Source of the DNA: Symsagittifera roscoffensis
Taxonomy: Eukaryota > Xenacoelomorpha > Acoela > Convolutidae
Length of the DNA stretch: 40,070 nt
Assembly (NCBI RefSeq): GCF_963678635.1
Contig: NW_026971656.1
Coordinates: 64,001-104,070, forward strand
Direction: 5' to 3'
Under the pieces are notes generated by a model. The model saw nothing but the letters and a program-made list of their open reading frames with translations, had not been told where the DNA came from and ran no database searches. Within the stretch, counting starts at the first letter, position 1. Every line of letters starts with the position of its first letter. Positions 21,764 to 35,100 of this stretch are shown here, piece after piece. The translations under genes were made by a program, and so were the position numbers.

Positions 21764-24424
21764 CCGCTTTGATTGCGTTTGCTCGTCTCCGAAATTTGAA
21801 AAAGGATCCTAAAAGCTTTTGCAGCAAATCTGATCATGTAAGTAATTTATCATTCAAAGATATCCTTTGATAAATTGAAGCTGCATTCCAAAACTTACTG
21901 TAATTGCTTGGTTTAAGTTGATGAAAGACTGAATGAAAATACCAAATTTTCGCATTTTTAATTTTTGTATATCATGATAGTTTTGACACACTTTCTCAAT
22001 GAGTCTATTCTTGAGACCCGTTTTTTTTGTGTCTTGATACTTCGTATTCTTTTCATCATGTGTACTGAGCCTTCTTTGCAAAAAGTAAAGTTGCCCCAAA
22101 GCATTTTCAGGGTTGTTTTGAAAACCGCCAACTTTTGATCCCTTGAGCCAACTGCTTTTTGTAGAACAGAACTAAGATCGAGCTTTGGATTCATATGCTT
22201 TCCTTGTCTCAACTGGCCATTTAATGACCATCCAAGAGGTGTTTCTACTACCAATGGACTTCTCTTGTTCAGAGTTTTGTATTCCATTGATCTCATCATA
22301 CTGAAATTGTCAACCAATTTTTCACTTGACTTCGGAGTGCAAAATATTCTGGCATGGCACAATTGATATTTGCGGAAATTTTTTTGTAGGCTCTATAATC
22401 GTATTTCATGGACTGAGCCGAAACAATGGACGTTTTCATGTTTTAGACTTTTGGTGGTACATCAACGTGACTTTTTCTGTGATGTTTATTGAACTGTTAG
22501 CTCCAGCCAATACGGTTTTGCGGTCATTTTTTTTGCAGTCATTGCAGTTTTTGGAGATTTGTCTAGTAGTATCACTGCTGACCAAGTGTCTTTGAATGCA
22601 CAAGTCGTCAATGACTTGCCTGTCTAAGATTAGTTAATTGCAGTCTGATTATTGGTAGCAAGAGAAAACTGAACGGCATTCTATAGAGTTTGGTTGATTC
22701 TTGTTGGATTGATCTTCGGTTACATTTTTATGTATTAGCAGGTTGTGTTTTTTGTCACACCCATCTATTTCACATTAATTCATGTTACAATTTTTGATGC
22801 TTTAAGCTGTACCCAAACATTTAAAACACAATTTGTGTTTTTTACGTTGTTTCTTATTTATCTTCTTGAAATCTGGACAGTTCCAGAAATTGTGTATCCC
22901 TTTTTTGTAACACAAGCAATGATTTATCATCACAAGCATAGTTTTTTCTTGTTTTTTTTTGTTTGCTGGAACATAAGTTCTGGCTTTTGTTTGGTGTGTG
23001 TGAGTTAGGATTCCTGTTTCAGCTGCTTCTCTAGGTTAATGGCTTCTTTTTGCAGCTCAGTGATCCTGCACTAAGGCCACATCAGTAAGCCACTCATTTA
23101 GCTCAACCACATTTATTTCTCATGAACATTTCCATTCGATTGAAAAGAAAGTCAACTTGTCTTTGAGATCAGGCAGAAGATTGCTCAATATCATGTTTAA
23201 ATAAGAAGTTGATTTCAGATGGTAGGTTTTTCTAAATCTTTACAAACATGCTCATGCAAATCAAGTTTCGATATTTGATGAGAGAATTGGATCTTGGCAA
23301 TTGGATAGCTTTCACAACCTTTAGCTGTGAATCAACTTCGATATCTCAATGACAGCAATGACTGTACAATAATTCCGAAGAATGTACATATTGGCTGCCA
23401 TCATAGGTGAGTGTTGTCAGAATCTATTCGTTTTTTGCTATTTTTGCGTTTTACCAAGGTGCTTAAGCTGTAGGTAAACTCCAAATTCTAAAGTATGTCT
23501 CTAGTTCTTTAAGTATCTGTCATGAGATCACTTTTCGTGTGATCTACTTGACTTGCCAAAATTGAATCTTGTTTATGATTCATGCTTCTGTTCATCTAAT
23601 TGGTTTAGTGATTTTAACCAATCCTTTCTGTAGATCCTTTCTAGATCTACTTCAACGATTGTGACTGATTTTCTATCAAGATATAAATATCTGTCATTTT
23701 TATTTGGATACTTGAACCTTTTGCTTCTGACACTTCTGATTTTTTTTGGCATCCAAAATTTTCACTTCAAAAAACTCTTTAAGTAGACTTGCTGCTTCTT
23801 CTAAGTCTGTGATCTTCATTACTGGCTTTTTCTCGGAAAAGCTGTGTTTAGTTGTCAAGATTTTCATCTCTAATTCTGCAATTCTTTGTCTCAGTTGCTG
23901 GTTTCTGAGGTCACTGGATTGGTTGCTGGGATGCGACAGCAGTTCTGTCGAGTTGCGTGAAAAACTCATTCCTAAGCTTTTCCGAGATTTTTACTGGCAA
24001 GCTATTTGGCCATGCCAGTATCGTCAAAAAAGTCTAGAAATTCTCTGGTGAAGTTTTCTTATACCCTTGTTGAATTCCTGTTGTCGGTTTTTTCAGCTTG
24101 TTGTTTGCTCCCCACTTCGATGTCAATCTGTCGTGCTTTATATTGATTTTTTATCAAGGCATTTGTAAAGCTTTTCCAATATTGCTTTCACTCGACCAGA
24201 TTTTTTGTTCTCCTCCAATTCATCAAATTTTTTGTACGTGCGGACAATTTATTGCTCGTAACTTTTCGTTTTTTTCTTTCAACCATGATCCTTTGAATCG
24301 CTTCCGTATTATCACCGGCCTGTTTACGCAGTTGTTCTTCTATCGTCGTCGATTTTCTCCTCTTTTTGTCTGCTTTTCTTTGATATTATCGTCGGATTGT
24401 GAAAATTCATTTAAAGGAAAATAA
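21764..24424 (-). pseudogene. BEL/Pao retrotransposon relic, gag-protease region
   Basis: Read on the minus strand from about 24424 downward. First comes a charged N-terminal stretch with many stops (EEQLRKQAGDNTEAIQRIMV near 24320). A coiled-coil-like segment follows at 23969-23700 (RNQQLRQRIAELEMKILTTK), then a degraded gag core near 23160-23050 (VELNEWLTDVALVQDH). Zinc knuckles lie at 22917-22727: CYKKGIHNFWNCPDF, KLCFKCLG, then CEIDGCDKKHNLLIH. This double-knuckle pattern with a cysteine/histidine tail is typical of the BEL/Pao gag-pol junction. PLVVETPLGWSLNGQL at about 22254-22207 matches the segment after the protease. Reverse transcriptase and integrase were not found, and coding similarity fades near 21764. 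Stops and frameshifts throughout mark a dead element. Confidence 0.75.
22727..22917 (-). other. Zinc-knuckle block of the BEL/Pao relic
   Basis: Three spaced cysteine clusters in one minus-strand frame: C-Y-K-K-G-I-H-N-F-W-N-C, then C-F-K-C-L-G, then C-E-I-D-G-C-D-K-K-H-N. In the family they bind zinc and nucleic acid. Two in-frame stops lie between the second and third clusters. Confidence 0.75.
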
Positions 24425-26023
24425 CTGAGGGTAATTAAATTTTATTGTAAGAAAAATTTGGTTCTCTTTTGGCTAACAAATGGAATTATTAAATCAAAGA
24501 GTTTAAAATTTTTTTGAATAAATTTTAGCTACTTAACTTTTTGCAATATAAAACTATTAATTTAGAGTCCTATCTTTCAGTATGACCAATTGTATTTTAG
24601 AGGTAATAGTTTTTAAAATTTTCTTTGGTGCGGATTTTCAGTTTTTTCTCTTATCAAGATTTTGTAAAATTGAGCCCCATGTGAAATATAATTTTTTTAA
24701 ATTTTGAAGTCATAACACTTAAAGAAAGTAATTATAATTTATAATTACAGTTGTAATTTATAAGTCAACAGACAAGCAGGAGAAGCTTAATTGAAGCCAA
24801 GAAGCTTTTTTTTCCATATCAAACTTGAGTGATTGCCCAGATTTCATTTGCAGTGAACACTTATACCGTTTCAGTAATGTCTCAGTAAAAACTCATTGAT
24901 GCTCACCACTGCGTCAGCGTCTTTTGATCTTTTATTAGAGATTAAACAGTGCTATGAAAATTGTAATATTGCCAATATTGTTCGGCACTCAAACTGCACT
25001 GCAACAGCACTGCAACATCACTTTTACAACTCTGCAACAGCACTATAACTATGCAAACAAGTAGTTGATTGTCAGTGACTCAAACATATTTTCAGTGCCA
25101 AAACCATATAATCTCCAATTTAAATAAATGTCCAATTTCTCCAACTAAAACTCCATATAAACTCCAAAGTAACAATCTGAATCTACTAAAATTATTGAAG
25201 AACGAAGGTTGTCTTATTTCTTTTTCTTTGTTTTTCACCAGTATAAAACATTAAGTTATAGGCAGGCCGTTTTTGCCCCAATTTTTCATCGGAAAAAAAC
25301 AATTGTAATTTTAAGTCTTACAGTTTTTACATTCCCACCAATCCAATTAATTTCAAGGAAAGTATTCTTTCTACTGGCGAAAATTTTGTAATACAAAATT
25401 TTTGGTATTGTTTTCCAAATATTTTGCTTGTTCAATTTTATAAACAATTCAAAAATTAAAAAGCAGTTTTTGGAAAATAAAAAAAAATCCACATTCAATT
25501 TCTGATCAAAAATTTGCTAAGCCTAGGTTTTAAAAAAATTTTATTAAAAATTTACTTAAAATGGTAGCTTGGACCTGAATCAACAGAAAACGTAATCAAA
25601 ACGTCATAAAACAACTTTAATTATGTTCACGTCTTTTCACTTAAAAAATGCAGGTTTTTACTTGAAAAAATCTCATCAAAAAAGATCTCGAGAGCTACTT
25701 AAATTTCTAATGTCACGACCGCTAGTTGCTTATTTTATTTTCACCTATGGCCTTAGTTTCCGTATTCTTTCAAAAACTGATCAAAATAGCTGCATAGGAC
25801 TATCCCAAACTACTTACTTTTTCCAGTCGAATGACTTTTTCCAGTCATTTATCTGACAGGTAGTTACACTAGTTAAGTTGCGGAATGACCCACCTCATCA
25901 TCGAATTATCCAGGTTTTATTTCTGCTCATTATCTATCAGCCGTGGATCAAAACCCGAGTGACAGACTGCATCTTGTTAATTTGCACTTTTTCTACTTAA
26001 GGATCATGACTTTTAAAACAGGT
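24425..26023. other. Intergenic, no gene seen
   Basis: Very AT-rich sequence between the BEL relic and the FReD gene. A near-palindromic AATTATAATTTATAATTA lies at about 24730. Around 24990-25045 the words CTGCAACAGCACT and TGCAACATCACT recur with slight changes, a short degenerate repeat. Frames of 60-77 codons at 25069, 25209 and 25623 have low-complexity composition and no recognisable motifs. Confidence 0.5.
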
Positions 26024-26029
26024 TATAAA
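26024..26029 (+). promoter_or_regulatory. Possible TATA box of the FReD gene
   Basis: TATAAA within GGTTATAAAC, 85 bp upstream of the candidate start codon at 26109. The distance would allow a short 5' UTR. In DNA this AT-rich such words are common, so support is weak. Confidence 0.2.
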
Positions 26030-26108
26030 CAAATGGAAATCGCGACAGCCACTATTTAGTGTTTAGAGAAACTTGCTCTCTTGTGATTTCTTGCTCATCT
26101 GTAAATAC

Positions 26109-26126
26109 ATGAAAATTCTTAAGAAG
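26109..26126 (+). CDS. FReD gene exon 1 (candidate start)
   Basis: ATGAAAATTCTTAAGAAG followed by GTACAG. This gives MKILKK, a positively charged n-region, ending in phase 0. Joined to the next exon, which is open in phase 0 right after TTATTTAG, it gives a textbook signal peptide. The start is inferred from this fit. The second exon alone has no ATG before its hydrophobic stretch. Confidence 0.7.
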
Positions 26127-29100
26127 GTACAGTAAACTGTTTTTCACAAAAAAAGTTTCAAAATAAGCAACAGAACTATTTCTAATAGCTTATGATTTTG
26201 ACCAACTGTGTTTTCTTATTCAGAAAAAAACAAAGGTAGATGATAGTTTCACACTTTTGAGTTAGTGATATATCTTCTTAAACTGTATTAAAAGCCCAAT
26301 TCCAATGTTTTTCTCTACTTACTTTATTATTTGAATTGAATTTTTTTTCTAATTATTTAGACATCGGTTGTCGTTCTAATATTCCTGACAGTTTCTCTAT
26401 CAAATGAAACAAAAAAGATCAAGGCACAACAAACTGACGCCAATCGAGTGACAGATGGCAGCAGCAATCGTATAACGGAAAACCTCGCTCGACTTACAGA
26501 CGGTTTGGCAAACATTACAATCAAAATGGAGAGAGTTGAGAGTGATTTGGCGTTTCATTCAGACATGGTTGCGGGTGATATGAAAAACATTTCAACCAAA
26601 ATTGAGAGATTTGAAAGTGATATGGCCTATCATTCAAACAGTGTTGCGAGTGATATGAAAAACATTTCAATCGAAATTGAGAGAATTCAGAGTGCACAAA
26701 ACACTGAAGCCAATCGAGTGAACGATGACAGCAGCAATCGTGTAACAGAAAACCTCGCTCGACTTGCAGATGGTTTGGCAAACATTTTAATCAAAATTGA
26801 GAGAGTTGAGAGTGACTTGGCGTTTCATTCAGACATGGTTGCGGGTGATATGAAAAACATTTCAGTCAAAATTGATAGAGTTGAAAGTGATTTGGCCTAT
26901 CATTCTAACAGTGTTGCGAGTGATATGAAAAACATTTCAATCGAAATTGAAAGAATTCAGAGTGCACAAAACACTGAAGCCAATCGAGTGAACGATGACA
27001 GCAGCAATCGTGTAACAGAAAACCTCGCCCGACTTGCAGATGGTTTCGCAAACTTTTCAATCAAAATTGAGAGAGTTGAGAGTGATTTGGCGTTTCATTC
27101 AAACATGGTTGAAAGTGATATGAAAAGCATTTCAATCAAAATTGAGAGAGTTGAGAGTGATTTAACCTATCATTCAAACGTAATTGCGGGCGATATGGCA
27201 AACATTTCAATCAAAATTGAGAGAGTTGAGAGTGATTTGGATTATCATTCAAACAGTGTTGCGAGTAAATTAGCGAATTTATCCAGCAGAATTGATAAAA
27301 TAGAAGGGCATCTGAAAGAAATTACAGTAAGTAATTCATAAAAATCTTTTTTTTTTCATGTATAACTTAAGAAATTACAACTCGCTACACAAACGCGCTA
27401 CACAAAATAAAAAATTGCATGTACAAAAACAGTTCATTTCAAGCATTTGCAGCAACAGAAGTTTTATCTAAGGGTCTGCCTCCTCCCCGCAAACCATAAA
27501 AAATTGAACTTTAAAAAGTTCTGTAACCAGATTGAATGGATTTGACTAAGAAGTGCTAGTTAACAAGTGCTGTTTTCTACTCAAAAGCTCAATCAATATC
27601 AGAACAACTCTTGACGTGTTGTTTATTTGAAATTCACACAACTAAAATTTATTTATTTGAAGTGATTTTTTAAAAACTTCTTAAAATTGATTCAAAGTCT
27701 TTTCTAAACTGCAGTTAGTTTCTTAGTCACGCTGAGAAAGATATTACAAATAATGATCAATTTTACAGAAACAATCGTAATTTGAAAGTAGAACAAGCCA
27801 AAACGAAGCAATTTTGTTCAAGTTAGATTTTAAAAGTTTTTTTCTCAACTTTTGCTGTTTTCTTTACATCAAGATCAGAACAACTCTTGGTTTATGCTCG
27901 TTTGAATAGCATTTTTGTAGTTTTTGAGAAGGCTCATAGCTCTGGAGATTAACTCTTCTGCATCTTTTCGGTAAATTTATTCCATTTTCAAAAAAAAGCT
28001 ATCTGTTTCCGCTTATATATAAAGATAATAATATAATCTAGAATATAATCGGCCCCAAGAAACATAATCTATTTCTAAGACTGGAAACCAGCTGTTTCTA
28101 TGTTTTTTTTCCAGTAATGCGTCCCGTTTTGTCATCGAAGTGAATGAAAATTTTCAAAAAAAAAGATTTATTTTTTTTCATGATATTGAGATTTGAGACT
28201 GCTGATTCAGATATTAATTCAGATATTTTTTGTAACAAAGTGTCACAATTTTGTCTATTTCTTAAAAAAAAGCGGAAAGAGGTGTTTTTTGTTGTACGGC
28301 AGAAACTGAAGTCTCTTGGTGTTTTGACAATTGTATTCGAAGATTGCAATGAGGTTGTCTGAAGTTAGTTATCACTGAAAGGAATCTGATATTGTTTTTT
28401 AAACCGAAAATTATATTTTAAACTGACAAAATTTTCTGGTAATTTTGGACCGTAAAACAAAGGACCCATGAAAGCAGAAAGAGGAATTTTATTGTCTAAC
28501 TGATGCAGCCTTTCAGGATCTACTTAGCAACCAACCGCACAGTATCAAATAGGAAAAGCCACTCCTATAAGAACTTAACAGCAGTTAGTTAGTCCTAGAG
28601 CTTTCTATTTGAAATTAAATTTTTGCTGCTTTCTGATTCTAAAAATCTACTACTTTAATATACATAAAACTTACTCACCTTCTTGAAAGGGAGATAATTT
28701 TTAAGTTGAGCCACATTTCAGTTTGGACAGGAGATAGTTTTACAGAGGCGAGAACAACTCGACGTTCTATTCGACCGCACTTTTGAAGAGTATGAAGCAG
28801 GTTTTGGAGACTTTTCCGGAGCGGGAGATTTGTGGCTGGGGTTGAACAGAATGCACAAATTGACACAAAAAGGAAGATGGAATCTTCGAGTTTCGATGCG
28901 GAAAATCTCAGGCAAGACATTTCTCTGGGGCGAATGGGCAGGTAAGCCGAACAAACAATTACCATAAACTATTTTCGAACATTTACAAAAAAACTGTCGA
29001 AGCAAAAACCAAAACATTTCACTCACAAGAAATGGTTTGCAATCCTATTTATTCAGATAATGTAGCAAACTTTGAAAGAGAATTGCTTTGAATCATTTTG

Positions 29101-32100
29101 AATCAATTTATTTTGATTCAAAAAAACACACGCAAAATAACGGTTTTATTGATTTTAATTTGATTTATATCCACTTTTTGTTAATTTTTTGGGTGTTATA
29201 CAGATAAATCTTACTTATACAGATTTATCAGTCGAGCTTTATTTAATTTTTTATTCTCATTTGATACAGATTTGGTTCAGATAACTTTCAGATTTTCTGG
29301 ACTATCAAACAACAGTGTATTTTGGAACTTAAAGTGTTTTGTCAGTTTTTCAATTGACTTTTCGTGATGCTTGACCTAAAAGTAGTATATGTTGGGGCAG
29401 GTCAGGCAGTACGGGGAGTGCTGATCTCCATGTTTTGACATAGGCTAGAAAGTTTCCGGTCAGCACCCTTTTTATTAACATGGAGAAAAAGATAGAGTGA
29501 TGTGAGACAATGGTAAGAAAAACTGTTTTTTTTTGGATTTTGTGTGGAAATGTCTGGTTTTTTGCAAAAGTTTTGGCGAACCTTACCTAATTGGTAAATT
29601 TCATTGGTGTATTACGTGAGAATAGATTTTCCAATCTATTAAGATTGGTTTTAGGTTCCACAGCTTCAGATGGTACAATGATAAATTTTGAAAAAAAATT
29701 TTGGCGACCGATTTTGCTGATGTTTAAGACTCTTAATCGAAAAACTATTAATAAATAACCCAAACGCAGCGTTCAAAAAGGCGTGTTCAAAAAAAGAAAA
29801 ATTACTGAGAAAATGAATTAATTTACATCATCGTACGCAATATTACTACATAATGTTGTACAAGTTTAGATGTTTAGTATGTATTCCACCACATTGAACT
29901 TCCCGCTTAGGTTAAAAATAGCTCAGTTCTTTTTTTGTTTGTTCATAGGTGGCGACTGCATAGTTACTCGTTTTAAAACCTCTATTCGTTGTCTTCAAAT
30001 CCACAGCCTCATCTTTTACTTGTCAATACTTCACCGTTGGGACATCTCCAATGTCTCTTAATGCATGTTTAATCATTCCTTTACTGCTAAACTTATGTTT
30101 TTGACTTTTACTATTGTAACAGCAAAAGAATTTAAAACACAGGCACAACATTTGTCACAAATGAACTCCTCCTTGAATAATCTTGGTTCCATCTTGTCAT
30201 GTTTCTGATGTTTAGAGCAGCAAGTATGGAGAGGAGTTGTTTTTAGCATCTGCTCTCAAATCGTCTCGACAGTCCTTGCTTCACTTCTGTTCTGCTCGCT
30301 TGCTGGGGAAAAAAACATCCCTCTGAATTTTCTTCTGCCAAAGCCAAATAGCGAATTTCTATTCAGTTCGCATACTTCAAATTTGTCACAAAATTTAATA
30401 AAAACGTTATAAAAAAGCTCCGACATTCTCAATTTGGCATACTGTAGTATAAGTGAGTTCTGACGTAATTTTTCACGTCTACGTTGCTTTCGAATTGATC
30501 CCAACATTTACAATACCATATTTTTTCTATGGAGTAACTTTTTTCTCAAATATAGTCTTTTCGAATTTCATCCATTTCTCTTTTTTTTGGATGCTCCTTT
30601 TATATCATCATCAGTTAGGCTTGTTATAGCTAGCTGAGAAGGGCAAATTGAAAACAAAACTACCCATTGCTTCAATTACAGTCTTTTAATGGTTGCAATA
30701 GCCATCAATACTGAAGCAATCAATTTTTTCTTTCTACCTGTAGTGAAATAGCTTTCAATTTTACATTCAGGTCTAGTTGCTTGAAAAATGACATAGCCGT
30801 ATTTTCAAACGTACAAATTTGATTTTGCCTTACTTTAATTTTTTTTCTTCATTGTAATCCCATCTCGTATACAAGCTTGTGGGCAAATCTTGACACATGG
30901 AATAAGAATGTAACGGTCTGGCATCAAACCCAACGATTGATTTACACAAGTTGTTTGACTTTTGAATAAACGTCTACCGCTTTCCTTGTGAAAACAATTG
31001 AAGGACCACCGGTAATATGTTCCCGTATTTTTGCAAGCCCGTCATTATTACTCGAAAAGACTGGGTAAATATTACAGTCGGCTGATTTGTTTAGACAATT
31101 AATCGCTAAATTATGTGGTGTGCAGAATGTTGGCTAAATGTTGACAACTGTTCCGAATTGCAGATAGATTTCAGATAGTTGTTGTTTTCGAATCCCGTAG
31201 GTGGCGTGTTTTTTAACCCGTTTTTTATTGCTTGATCCTCAGTTATCCCAGTGTTAAGAAGTTTTTGATAATCATCATGCTCTGTAAAGAGAGGGTTACT
31301 GTTTATCAACTTACTGTTAAAATCATCAAACGACTGTAGTTGTTGTTCGTCGAGTTTTTTGGGAGTATCAGACCACTAGTGTGGACTGTTTTCTTTCATC
31401 TCATTGGCTTTTTAAGGTACTAGAAAATAGTCTAGAGAAGTATCTCTATCTAAAACTTCAAAATGTCCAGAAATTTAAAGGAAACAAACTCGTTGCTTTC
31501 TTGATAACTGATGGTTCAATTTCTTCTTAGTTATTTAAGTAGAAATTGAAGGTTTCATACCGGCTTCTGTTGACTCCAAATACTGGTAGAGTATTGGTGT
31601 ATTTAACTAGATGTTGCATCAAATCAATCAATTGATTTGTTTGAATCCTGAGAAAGTGAGTTGATGCATCTGTTTCTTCTTGATCTTCGATACATTTGTC
31701 TTATTACTCTCTTGCTTAACTCCTACTGAAACTGCCTCGTTCATTTATGATGCTGAAAATCGTGTGTAGTCTTTTTCCAGAAATTTCTAGAAATTTTCAA
31801 TTTCTAGAAATTTTGTTCGCATTTCGGCTTCATTTTTTCCGCCAATAACTCCGAATGGGGGATTGTGGATCTTTGTCACACGAAAATATGGGTTTTTCAA
31901 TTAAATTGGATCAAATTGAAACTTATATTGGTCCATGTTTCCCGATTGTCCAAGTGTTTGTTACTGTCATTTTTAGTTCTTCGAATGGCAAGCAATTTCA
32001 TTCAAAGTACAAAAAAGCTACATTTTCGAAATTGTTTGGTTTTTTGGTTTACTCAATATTGAGGCCGTCCATTTTTTCAAACAACGTTTCTCGTAGAGTG

Positions 32101-35100
32101 TAAGCATTTTTGGGTAAAGGTTTGCATTTCAATTCTTGCATCTTAGAAGATACTTGTTGAAATGATCTGCCTTGTAGAGAAATATATCGCAAGGTGAGCA
32201 TCGGAATCTCTATCTTCATTGTCGATATTGTAGATAAAAATGTTTTTCACTACTACATCTTCAACTATTGGCAGATTATTCATCAAAACTCCAAGAAACT
32301 GTTTCGGATCACAACCCAGTTTTTTCCAGAAAATCATGAAAAATCTTGGAGATGGATGTTTCAAGATTAGTTGTTCCATGCAAATGAACTGCAAGTGCTC
32401 GAAAACAACAATGTCAGTGTATGGTTGTTGCGTGTGCGCATCCAAAATCGAACAAATAACATGGTTATTCCTTAGAAGTGGTTCGGGAATCACTGAATCG
32501 GGAAATACGATGAGTAGGTTTTGCAGTAAAGCGGCAAAAATAGTCACATTTGTGATCAACTTGAATCTTCGTTTTTTGTTTTGACTCTCTTGTGTACAAA
32601 CTTCGCTGATATCTTGCTTTTTGACGTTTTTCTGTATAGTCGTCAAGTCTGCTTAGTACAAAGCAGCATAGTCTTATCAAAGAGTGTATTATTTTCATGA
32701 GCGTAGAAATAACGATATTTGCCAGTTTCTAGTTTACATAATACAAATCCCAAGGCAACGATGACTTTTGCCGCATAATCAAGTTTTTCAAAGACTTGAG
32801 CCAGTTTTTCACTAAGTAGATTAGGATTTATTGAAATTTGAAAATTGAAAACCTTTTGGCGTCCAATTTTGATCTCTGTATCTGTGAACTAGTATTGAAA
32901 GGCATCCAACTCAACTCGTAGCTGATCACTGTCCTCCTCGTTTTCCAGGATTTTACTCCAATCAGCAAGAGAATCACTCGTTTTCCTCGATTTCAACCCG
33001 TGATCTTTTCTACCATGTTGCTGAAGTGAATAATATCTTCGAAATTTTCACACTTTACGCAATTTGTTGACTTTGGTGTTGTTTTTAGGTGCTTGTTTCT
33101 CAAATGGAAATTCATTTTTTGATGGTTGTAAGTACAATAGTTACATTCCCGGCAAGAAAAACTCCTCGCGCGCAATTTTGCGATGTCGGTCCGCGTCGGA
33201 CCTCCTGTAATCTTTGTCGTCACAGTCCTAACATTTCACTTTCCTCTTCCTGTTGAGTGGAGGCATCATAAAAGAAGTGAGATTTAGAACGTACCAAAAA
33301 CAAACAGAATTACTTGGCACAAGTTTGGGAGTTTAAAAATGTTCAAAAAAAGTTGATAGATTGTTTAACTCTACATTGAATTGTTGAAAAAATATGAACT
33401 TAATTTCACTCAGTTATAGAAAGTATAGAGCAATTGCTTTTAACGTAAAATATATTCAGAATCAATCAGTGAAAAATCAACCAATCAGAAGTGAGTATTG
33501 TTTCAGTATCACTGATTAATAGAGATCAACCAATCAGATTCCAGCATTTTCTAAAAGTGACCTGTTTGTTATTTGTTTCAAAAACTTAATCATTTTTCGA
33601 AAAATTTCTACTATAAAACTTTCGAAATTTTTTGAGTTCCTTACAAAAAAAAGAAAAAAACTGATTTTCAATTGATTTTCTTTCCGATGAAATAGATGCT
33701 GACACTACTTTTGTTAATAATTTTTTGGACGTTTTCATTGTACAAAAAAGAGTTATCCATTTAAGTAAAGGTTTATTCAGAGGAACTTACTCAATCAAAG
33801 AGCTTACTTTTCAGCCAAGTTTTGAGTATCGGAGATTTAAGCTTATGGCTGATTTACACCTGACGAGGAAAGAAATTTTGTTTCTCGAGAATTTGACATT
33901 GATCAAAAAATTGTATGATAATGAATCAGCGACTATATTTATCCCTTATCCCATCTCCAAATTTGTTAAAATTCCGCAGCAAAGTTCTTTATTTCTCCAA
34001 TTTTTAAAGATTTGCAGAGTTCAAAATCCTGTTTGATCAGGTTTGGAATCAGATTTCCAGAGTTTTGATTTGAAAAACTTCAAGCCATCCTCTCAAGTTT
34101 ACATCAAAATCAAAAAATTGAATGTTTACCCAATTATCAACAGTTTTTCTTTGGTTATATAGAAAAAATTATTCGACTGATTTGTTGAGAAAAATTACTT
34201 CTTATATTTTCTTTCTTGTGTTACTTACATCGGTGATATTTCTTATTTTAACAGCAAACAACTTCTGGCCATTCATTTTTCCAATTTTCTGTTGGAAACG
34301 ACAAGTTCTAAAAAATCCTGTGATGGAATTTTATTTCTGATTGGATACTACTTTAATATGAGTTTTCAGTGAGTAGTATAAGGGAGCAGAAGGCTGGTTA
34401 TACACGACTGCAGATCAAAAAAGAAAATCAATTCTGATTGGTTATACGCGCAAATTTGAGTTGAAGATATACCTCAATATTGACTCAAAATCTTTTTATT
34501 TTTTTTTTCAAATTAACTACCGTCAATTACCTCCTCTATCAGCTCTAAATACTCTAATTTCAACTACTGTCAAGTTTCTCCTCTCTCAGCTCTAAATCAG
34601 TCATTTTTTTTGCTGTTGTTCTGTACCTTTTAAGGAACTTATCGCTAAAAATAATATTTTCAGTGCAAAACAGCAACCTTTTGTACTCGGTAGAGTTTTC
34701 GCCTGATCTAGCACAAATCCAAATGCGAAAAACAGTCTCTGAAGTTTTTTGGCACAAATGGACATCCCAATCCAAGTCTGGTACATGATGGATGGTGGAG
34801 GAAGTGATGCAGGGGGACTTCAACGAACATCATATGATGCAAGAACTCATAACAGAGAACCAACTTCGAATCATGCAAAAGATGGCAAAAAGTCTGAACA
34901 AGTGGGAATGAAATATCCCGAGATCCCTGACTCTAGATTTGTGGTTCAGCCAGTCAAAGACTTCCTCATTCCTTGATGGGAATCAGGATGAGCCGAAAAC
35001 GGAATAGCAAAAGATGAAGATGAGATGCTCTCTGAAACATTTTGCCTCAGAACAGCCCCGCACAACAACCACTACAAGCTCGAACAGCTCTGCGTTCTAA

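Noticed and set aside
28675-29026. Two overlapping minus-strand frames of about 100 codons
   Set aside because: They are shadows of the plus-strand FReD exon at 28722-28941, which has strong domain motifs and matching splice sites.
32143-32646. 167-codon minus-strand frame as a stand-alone gene
   Set aside because: Its sequence is part of PolB relic IV. The neighbouring family blocks lie in other frames immediately before, inside (near 32400) and after it.
33696-33763. MLTLLLLIIFWTFSLYKK as a signal-peptide exon
   Set aside because: The frame closes after 22 codons and no convincing donor site precedes the stop. The overlapping frame is longer.
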